Shown here: one piece after another, positions 56,735 to 63,249 of the stretch
Layout: each line of letters opens with the position of its first letter
Numbering within the stretch: position 1 is the first letter of the stretch
The notes under the pieces: model-generated
Database searches by the model: none
Told to the model about the DNA's origin: nothing
The model's input: only the letters and a program-made list of their open reading frames with translations
Made by a program: the position numbers and the translations under genes
Assembly: GCF_944387805.1 (NCBI RefSeq)
Contig: NZ_CALXGI010000013.1
Coordinates: 1-63,249 of the forward strand
DNA length: 63,249 nucleotides
Origin: an uncultured Pseudoflavonifractor sp.
GTDB taxonomy: Bacteria > Bacillota > Clostridia > Oscillospirales > Oscillospiraceae
Direction: 5' to 3'

Positions 56735-58255
56735 ATGAGTAAAACACCGACTACTCTGATTATTATGGATGGCTATGGTCTCCGCAGCGAGACCAAGGGC
56801 AACGCCATCGCCAACGCCCGCAAGCCTGTACTGGACAAGCTGTTTGCCGAGAACCCGATGAGCAAGCTGTCCGCCTCCGGTCTGGATGTGGGCCTGCCTG
56901 AGGGGCAGATGGGCAACTCCGAGGTGGGCCACACCAATATCGGCGCCGGCCGCGTGGTGTTCCAGGACCTGCCCCGCATCTCCAAGTCCATCAAGGACGG
57001 CGACTTTTTCCAGAACCCCGAGTACCTGCGGGCCATGGAGAACGCCAAGCAGGAGGGCCATGCCCTCCACGTGATGGGCCTGCTGTCCGACGGCGGCGTC
57101 CACAGCCACATCACCCATATTTTTGCGCTGCTGGATATGGCCAAGCAGCAGGGCGTGAAGGACGTCTATGTCCACGCCTTCCTGGACGGCCGTGACGTGC
57201 CGCCCTCCTCCGGCAAGAGATACGTGGAGCAGCTGGCCGAGAAGTGCGCCCAGCTGGGCAACGCCCATATCGGCGTTATCTCCGGCCGTTTCTATGCCAT
57301 GGACCGGGACAAGCGCTGGGAGCGCCTGGTCAAGGCCTATGACGCGCTGGTGCTGGGCGAGGCCCCCTTTGAGGCCGATCCCGTGGCCGCCGTGCAGAAG
57401 TCCTATGATGCCGGCGTTACCGATGAGTTCGTGGAGCCTGTTATCTGCTGCAAGGACGCGGTCATCAAGTCCGGCGACAGCGTGGTGTTTATGAACTTCC
57501 GCCCCGACCGGGCCCGGGAGATTACCCGCAGCCTGGTTGACCCTGAGTTCGACGGTTTTGAGCGGAAAAAGGGCTTCTTCCCCCTGACCTATGTCTGCAC
57601 CACCTCTTATGACGCCACCATGCCCAATGTGACGGTGGCCTTCCCCCACCACGAGCTGAAGAATATCTTCGGTGAGTATATCTCCCGCCTGGGTCTGACC
57701 CAGCTGCGCATTGCCGAGACTGAGAAATATGCCCACGTGACCTTCTTCTTCAACGGCGGTGTGGAGCAGGTATTCCCCGGCGAGGACCGCTGCCTGATCC
57801 CCTCCCCCAAGGTGCCCACCTACGACCTCAAGCCCGATATGAGCGCCCATGAGGTCACCGATGAGGCGGTGAAGCGCATCGAGAGCGGCAACTACGACGT
57901 GATCATTCTCAATTTTGCCAACTGCGACATGGTGGGCCACACCGGCGTATATGAGGCAGCCCGCCTGGCCGTTGAGACTGTGGACGAGTGCGTGGGCCGG
58001 GTTGTGGAGGCCACCCGCAAGATGGGCGGCGTGGCTCTTATCACCGCTGATCACGGCAACGCCGACCGGATGCTGGACGACGACGGGGTTACCCCCTACA
58101 CCGCCCACACCACCAGCCCGGTGCCCTTCTGCATCGTGGGCGCCAATGTGAAGCTGCGCGACGGCCGCCTGGCCGACATCGCCCCCACCATGCTGGACCT
58201 GATGGGCCTTGAAAAGCCCGCCGAGATGGACGGCAATACCCTGATCGAGGCCTGA
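56735..58255 (+). CDS. gpmI: 2,3-bisphosphoglycerate-independent phosphoglycerate mutase
   Basis: Mn2+-dependent iPGM that interconverts 3- and 2-phosphoglycerate. 506 residues: metal-binding LIIMDGYGLRSETKGNA, the phospho-Ser region LPEGQMGNSEVGHTNIGAGR, HVMGLLSDGGVHSH, YVHAFLDGRDVPPSS and C-terminal ADHGNADRMLDDDG. Its Mn2+ need links it to the manganese control seen at mntP. CTGAGG precedes the ATG. A family B element and a 50-bp copy of its own tail follow. Confidence 0.97.
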   Translation: MSKTPTTLIIMDGYGLRSETKGNAIANARKPVLDKLFAENPMSKLSASGLDVGLPEGQMGNSEVGHTNIGAGRVVFQDLPRISKSIKDGDFFQNPEYLRAMENAKQEGHALHVMGLLSDGGVHSHITHIFALLDMAKQQGVKDVYVHAFLDGRDVPPSSGKRYVEQLAEKCAQLGNAHIGVISGRFYAMDRDKRWERLVKAYDALVLGEAPFEADPVAAVQKSYDAGVTDEFVEPVICCKDAVIKSGDSVVFMNFRPDRAREITRSLVDPEFDGFERKKGFFPLTYVCTTSYDATMPNVTVAFPHHELKNIFGEYISRLGLTQLRIAETEKYAHVTFFFNGGVEQVFPGEDRCLIPSPKVPTYDLKPDMSAHEVTDEAVKRIESGNYDVIILNFANCDMVGHTGVYEAARLAVETVDECVGRVVEATRKMGGVALITADHGNADRMLDDDGVTPYTAHTTSPVPFCIVGANVKLRDGRLADIAPTMLDLMGLEKPAEMDGNTLIEA

Positions 58256-58408
58256 GCGCTTTTCAAGGGCCATCCCGCCGTAAGGCGGACCGGCCCTGGG
58301 GCCGTCCAAGGGTTTTGCGCGGAGCGGAAAACCTTGACGCTGACCGGATTCACTTCGGGCAGCGGGAAGTGAAAAACGGGGTCCCCGGCCGGCGAAGCCG
58401 GTTGGGAC
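58256..58408 (+). repeat. Family B structured element after gpmI
   Basis: Hairpins 58307-58336 (GGTTTTGCGC/GCGGAAAACC in CAAG/CTTG), 58344-58357 (CCG/CGG, loop GATTCACTT) and 58383-58406 (CCCCGGCCGG/CCGGTTGGG). Linkers ACCTTGACG and GGGGTCCCC are shared with other copies. Confidence 0.88.
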
Positions 58409-58458
58409 GCCTTGAAAAGTCCGCCGAGATGGACGGCAATACCCTGATCGAGGCCTGA
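58409..58458 (+). repeat. Duplicated gpmI 3' end
   Basis: 50 bp matching 58206-58255 with one change, from the codons for LEKPAEMDGN to the TGA stop. It starts 2 nt after the last hairpin of the element. Confidence 0.95.
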
Positions 58459-58551
58459 AAGGGCTGCACTTTGTATGTTCGGGCGGCCATGCCGCCCTGA
58501 CAGATAGCGGTCCGGCGGAAAAAGCGCCGGGAGCCGTGTTCCTGAAAATGA

Positions 58552-59871
<1,320 letters not shown>

Positions 59872-60010
59872 GAAAGAAGCGCTGAGCCGCCGAGAGCAGG
59901 GCGGCTGGACCGGAGGGCGAGAAACCGAAGGGACTCAGGCAGACCTGTTTTGCGCCCAAGGCGAAGGAAGCCGACCGTTGCAAACAGGCGAAGCGTGACA
60001 AAGCCTGCAA
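59872..60010 (+). repeat. Family C element after eno
   Basis: Begins after the TAA with GAAAGAAGCGCTGAGCCGCC, then GGCTGGACCGGAG, then a hairpin CTGTTTTGC/GCAAACAG (59945-59988), ending GAAGCGTGACAAAG. It shares its opening and ending blocks with the element after tpiA. Confidence 0.8.
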
Positions 60011-60046
60011 GGGGCCGCTGCCAAATGGCAGCGGCCCCGTTTTTTA
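60011..60046 (+). terminator. Intrinsic terminator of the glycolytic operon
   Basis: GGGGCCGCTGCC pairs with GGCAGCGGCCCC around AAAT, followed by GTTTTTTA. Confidence 0.95.
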
Positions 60047-60063
60047 TATTGCCCGGAAGAGAA

Positions 60064-60090
60064 GCAGCGCGCTCCTGAGAGCGCGCTGCT
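60064..60090. terminator. Second hairpin, terminator for the convergent permease gene
   Basis: GCAGCGCGCTC pairs with GAGCGCGCTGC; TTTTC follows on the plus strand and a T/C-rich tail on the minus strand. Confidence 0.75.
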
Positions 60091-60095
60091 TTTCT

Positions 60096-61232
60096 TTATT
60101 CAATCTGGGATTCCCCCAGCCGGCGGTGCACATCCCGGCGGAGCAGGGTGTACAGCACCGAGGCCACCGGCACGCTGACCAGAATGCCCACGAACTGGAA
60201 CAGTCCGCCGCCCACGGTGACAGCGGCCAACACCCAGATAGCGGGCAGGCCAACGTTGCTGCCCACCACGCGGGGATAGATGACGTTGCCCTCAAACTGC
60301 TGAAGACACACAAGGAAGATGAGAAAAATCAGCGTTTTCAGCGGAGAGACCATGACCAGCAGCACGGCGGCCACTGCGCCGCCCAGAAAGGCGCCCACCA
60401 TGGGGATGAGGGCGGTGGCGCCCACAATGACGCCGATAAGAGGGGCGTAGTCGGCCTGGATAAAGAGCATGCCCAGGGCGGTAAGGCCGCCCAGAATGCA
60501 GGCCTCAATGAGCTGACCGCTGACAAAAGCGGTGAAGGTGTTGGCAGTCAGATGGACCACGTCGGTGACCCAGGCCTCCACCTTGGGCGGCGCATAGGCC
60601 TTGAGCACCCGGCGGCACTGGGAGAGCAGGGTGGCCTTGCCTGAGAGCATATACACCGAGAAGATGATGGACAGGAAGCCGGTGACCACAATGGAGATGA
60701 TATTGCTGGTGATGGTCAGCAGCTGGGGCACGGCGGTGGTCAGAGTGTCCATCACGCCGGTGAGAGCGCCCTTAATCAGGTCGCTGAAGTTGGAGAGGTC
60801 CAGATTCTCCAGATGGAGGGAGGTGAAGAGCGGGGTCAGCCACTCCTGCTGGTTGAGCCACCGCTGGATGTTGAGCATATAACCGTTGATGCTGCTCAGA
60901 AAGAGCTGAATGCTGTCCACCAGCTTGGGAAGCACCAGGGAGAAGAAGGCGATAATAAGCACAAACAGCAGGAGATAAGAGCTGGCCACCGCCAGAGGCC
61001 GGGAGAACTTTTTCGCCTTTGTGCCGCCCAGTGCCCGGTCGTAGAGCCGGGAAAAGAGCTGGCAGGGCCGGTTGAGCACAAAGGCGATGGCAAAGCCGAT
61101 AAACAGGGGCTGGAACAGGCCCAGTACAGTCCAGAACAGACTGCGCACCTCGTTAAACTGGATAATAAAGAGCACTAAAAGAACTGCATAGGTAATAATC
61201 AGTAGAATGCTTTTAAACAATTTTTTATCCAT
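60096..61232 (-). CDS. AI-2E family transporter (putative permease)
   Basis: 378 residues with about eight membrane helices: an N-terminal pair (LFKSILLIITYAVLLVLFII and LFIGFAIAFVLNRP), a central amphipathic region, and the C-terminal cluster FVSGQLIEACILGGLTALGM, IGVIVGATALIPMVGAFLGG and LLFLIFLVCLQQFEGNVIYP-like segments typical of the family. Members are now known as Na+/H+ or small-molecule exporters; a role in AI-2 transport is doubtful for most. ATG at 61232 follows GGAG. Neighbours give no hint of substrate. Confidence 0.88.
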   Translation of the reverse strand: MDKKLFKSILLIITYAVLLVLFIIQFNEVRSLFWTVLGLFQPLFIGFAIAFVLNRPCQLFSRLYDRALGGTKAKKFSRPLAVASSYLLLFVLIIAFFSLVLPKLVDSIQLFLSSINGYMLNIQRWLNQQEWLTPLFTSLHLENLDLSNFSDLIKGALTGVMDTLTTAVPQLLTITSNIISIVVTGFLSIIFSVYMLSGKATLLSQCRRVLKAYAPPKVEAWVTDVVHLTANTFTAFVSGQLIEACILGGLTALGMLFIQADYAPLIGVIVGATALIPMVGAFLGGAVAAVLLVMVSPLKTLIFLIFLVCLQQFEGNVIYPRVVGSNVGLPAIWVLAAVTVGGGLFQFVGILVSVPVASVLYTLLRRDVHRRLGESQIE

Positions 61233-61393
61233 TCTATCCGCTCCAGTCGGAAGGATTTTCAAGGGTAAACTCAATATACCATTGACGCGCAGAGCAAGTC
61301 AATTAAAGTTTGGTTAAGATTAGGAGAATAAGGAGCAAAGGAAGACCGACAGCTCTGGGCCTCCGCCGGAAAAAAGAAAATTTTCGAAAGGAC

Positions 61394-61422
61394 TTGACTT
61401 TTGGCGAATGGATTCTTATAAT
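61394..61422 (+). promoter_or_regulatory. Strong promoter of iscS-iscU
   Basis: TTGACT (61394-61399), 17 bp, TATAAT (61417-61422), about 55 nt before the iscS ATG. The A/T-rich leader (ATATAGGAATTATAAGG) could bind a regulator. Confidence 0.85.
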
Positions 61423-61482
61423 CATAGTAAACATATAGGAATTATAAGGATTGAGAAATCAACCTTTGAGAGGAGTATATCC

Positions 61483-62676
61483 ATGACCAGATTGATCTAT
61501 GCCGACCATGCGGCCACCACGGCCCTTTCCGATACGGCCCTGAAGGCCATGACACCCTACTTCCAGCAGCGGTACGGCAACCCCTCCAGTCTCTACCGCT
61601 TCGCCCAGGAGGCCAAGAGCGACCTGGAGCAGGCCCGGGCGGAGATCGCCGCCTGCCTGGGGGCCAGACCCGAGGAGATTTACTTCACCTCCGGCGGCAC
61701 CGAGGCGGACAACTGGGCCCTGAAGGGCGTGGCCGAGCTGCGGCAGAAGAAGGGAAAGCACATCATTACCACCGCCATCGAACACCATGCCGTGCTGCAC
61801 ACCGCCCAGTGGCTGGAGAAGCAGGGCTATGAGGTGACCTATGTCCCGGTGGACAGCCAGGGCCGTGTGGACCCCGCCGCCGTCAAGGCGGCCATCCGGC
61901 CGGACACCATCCTCATCTCCGTCATGGCGGCCAACAACGAGATTGGCACCGTGGAGCCCGTCGCCGAGATTGGAACCATCGCCCGGGAGGCGGGAGTGCT
62001 CTTCCACACTGACGCCGTCCAGGCTGTGGGACATATCCCGGTCAACGTGGAGGACTGGAAGGTAGACCTGCTGTCCCTCTCCGGCCACAAGATCTACGGC
62101 CCCAGAGGCATCGGCGTGCTCTACATGCGCAAGCCCCTCCGGCTGCCGCCCCTCATCCACGGCGGCGGACAGGAGAAGGGCCGCCGGTCGGGCACGGAGA
62201 ATGTGGCCGCCGCCGTTGGCCTGTCCGCCGCCCTTCGGGAGGCGGTGGACGGCCTGGAGGAGGAGAGCCGCCGCCTGTCCGGGCTGCGGGACAAGCTGCT
62301 GGACGGCCTGTCCGCCCTGCCCTACGCCCGGGTCACCGGCCCCCGGGACCACCGGCTCCCCGGCACCGCGTCCCTGGTGTTTGAGGGCGTGGAGGGGGAA
62401 GCCCTGCTGCTCCAGCTGGATCGGGCGGGCATCTGCGCCTCCTCCGGCTCCGCCTGCTCTTCCGCATCCCTGGACCCCTCACACGTGCTGCTGGCCATCG
62501 GCCTGCCCCACGCCATTGCCCACGGCTCCCTGCGCCTGAGTCTGGGCCGGGAGACCACCGAAGAGGATGTGGAAGCCATCCTTCACGAGGTGCCCAAGGC
62601 AGTACAGTACCTGCGTGAGATGTCCCCCGTGTGGGACAAAGAGACCGGCCGCCCCACCTGGGACCTGGACGAGTGA
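61483..62676 (+). CDS. iscS: Cysteine desulfurase, IscS/NifS type
   Basis: 397 residues. PLP fold with YADHAATTALSDTALKAM at the N-terminus, TSGGTEADNWALKG, HHAVLH, HTDAVQAVGHI, the PLP lysine in LSLSGHKIYGPRGIGV and the catalytic loop CASSGSACSSASLDPSHV. It donates sulfur to the scaffold protein encoded 18 nt downstream. ATG at 61483 follows AGGAG; the longer N-terminal extension has no homology to the fold. Only two genes are visible, without ferredoxin or chaperones, as is common in clostridia. Confidence 0.95.
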   Translation: MTRLIYADHAATTALSDTALKAMTPYFQQRYGNPSSLYRFAQEAKSDLEQARAEIAACLGARPEEIYFTSGGTEADNWALKGVAELRQKKGKHIITTAIEHHAVLHTAQWLEKQGYEVTYVPVDSQGRVDPAAVKAAIRPDTILISVMAANNEIGTVEPVAEIGTIAREAGVLFHTDAVQAVGHIPVNVEDWKVDLLSLSGHKIYGPRGIGVLYMRKPLRLPPLIHGGGQEKGRRSGTENVAAAVGLSAALREAVDGLEEESRRLSGLRDKLLDGLSALPYARVTGPRDHRLPGTASLVFEGVEGEALLLQLDRAGICASSGSACSSASLDPSHVLLAIGLPHAIAHGSLRLSLGRETTEEDVEAILHEVPKAVQYLREMSPVWDKETGRPTWDLDE

Positions 62677-62694
62677 GAAAAGGAGAGAAAAGAT

Positions 62695-63132
62695 ATGCTG
62701 TATTCCGAGAAGGTTATGGACCATTTTGAGCACCCCCGCAACGTGGGTGAGATTCCCAACGCCGACGGCGTAGGCCAGGTGGGCAACCCCAAGTGCGGCG
62801 ACATCATGAAGATGTACCTGAAGATTGACAACGACGTGATTACTGACGTGAAGTTCAAGACCTTTGGCTGCGGTTCGGCCATCGCGTCCTCCTCCATGGC
62901 CACCGAGATGATCAAGGGCAAGCCGGTGTCTGAGGCCATGAAGCTGACCAACGCGGCGGTGGCTGAGGCCCTGGACGGCCTGCCCGGACACAAGCTCCAC
63001 TGCTCCGTGCTGGCCGAGGAGGCCATCAAGGCGGCCCTGGCCGACTACTACAAGAAGCAGGGTGTGGACCCGGAGACTGTGGAGGGCTTTGCCTGCAGCG
63101 GATGCTGCGGCGGCTGCGGACACGAGCATTAA
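62695..63132 (+). CDS. iscU: Fe-S cluster scaffold, IscU/NifU N-terminal type
   Basis: 145 residues with the three cluster ligands in GNPKCGDIMKM (Cys34), FGCGSAIASSS (Cys60) and KLHCSVLAEEA (Cys103), and an EHPRNVGEI N-terminal motif. The C-terminus is an unusual Cys/Gly-rich tail (CSGCCGGCGHEH) beyond the normal fold, which could bind extra metal. GGAGAG precedes the ATG. Cotranscribed with iscS. Confidence 0.95.
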   Translation: MLYSEKVMDHFEHPRNVGEIPNADGVGQVGNPKCGDIMKMYLKIDNDVITDVKFKTFGCGSAIASSSMATEMIKGKPVSEAMKLTNAAVAEALDGLPGHKLHCSVLAEEAIKAALADYYKKQGVDPETVEGFACSGCCGGCGHEH

Positions 63133-63135
63133 AAG

Positions 63136-63176
63136 AACAGGACGGAAGGCCAACGGCCTTCCGTCCTGTTTGTCTT
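63136..63176 (+). terminator. Intrinsic terminator of iscS-iscU
   Basis: AACAGGACGGAAGGCC pairs with GGCCTTCCGTCCTGTT, followed by TGTCTTGCTT. Confidence 0.85.
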
Positions 63177-63186
63177 GCTTAAAGAA

Positions 63187-63249
63187 CCACTGGGTCTGCC
63201 AGTGGATAAAGAGCTTATAGCTATGGACAAAAAAAGGACTCCCCGATAG
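63187..63249 (+). other. Hairpin and A-rich end sequence at the window edge, possible insertion sequence end
   Basis: CCACTGG-GTCTG-CCAGTGG (63187-63205), then AGAGCTTATAGCTATGG and an A7 run, followed by the window end. A subterminal hairpin followed by A/T-rich unique DNA fits an IS200/IS605-type element end, but no transposase sequence is visible, so this is a guess. Confidence 0.3.

Overview
The window looks like a chromosomal segment of a high-GC, low-oxygen, probably spore-forming member of the Firmicutes, most likely a gut Oscillospirales (clostridial cluster IV) relative. This is an inference from strongly GC-biased third codon positions, AGGAGG-type ribosome binding sites, many TTG/GTG starts, paired GlgC/GlgD, a Mn2+ (yybP-ykoY) riboswitch, a BclA-like collagen protein and ferredoxin-type sulfite reductase. 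No database search was run.

Layout. 1-2829: the 5' part of a cysteine desulfurase gene (truncated by the window edge) and an ECF sigma / membrane anti-sigma-like pair. 2949-11520: a glycogen locus on the minus strand, glgB-glgC-glgD-glgA from one strong promoter and glgP from its own. 11822-15180: an Xre regulator, a collagen-like surface protein, a lipoprotein with a flavin-split-barrel-like domain and a LysR regulator. The LysR gene is divergent from a sulfur operon (CoA-disulfide-reductase-like/rhodanese fusion plus siroheme sulfite reductase). 18015-23200: zincin, Xre membrane protein, Tex and an orphan histidine kinase. 23637-31085: gapA, MATE pump, riboswitch-controlled mntP, rluD-like, ppa, glf and a glycosyltransferase. 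31131-47271: NAD salvage (pncA-pncB), small accessory genes, an EF-G paralogue, rnr, a chromate transporter pair, an RsgI-like locus, nadE and a Dam-type restriction-modification operon. 47726-53072: Ca2+ P-type ATPase and proBA. 53361-59871: the trmL-pgk-tpiA-gpmI-eno glycolytic operon. 60096-63132: AI-2E-type permease and iscS-iscU.

The most unusual signal is a set of small structured elements that begin at stop codons of housekeeping genes. Family B (four copies: after tex, an EF-G paralogue, pgk and gpmI) has three hairpins whose stems change in compensating pairs while the linkers are conserved. Each copy is followed by a near-perfect second copy of the last 32-66 bp of the upstream coding sequence, stop codon included. 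Family A (two copies after pgk, one of them splitting the duplicated tail) and family C (two copies, after tpiA and eno) are different sequences in the same kind of position. Every gap between pgk and eno, and the eno 3' end, carries at least one of them. They look like mobile or 3'-UTR elements that duplicate gene tails; I know of no described family that matches.

How the genes fit together: glycogen synthesis and breakdown plus lower glycolysis form a carbon storage and use block; pncA, pncB and nadE supply NAD; iscS-iscU and the second desulfurase supply Fe-S clusters needed by the sulfite-reductase module; glf and the GT2 enzyme suggest galactofuranose-containing glycans; mntP and the Ca2+ ATPase handle divalent metals.
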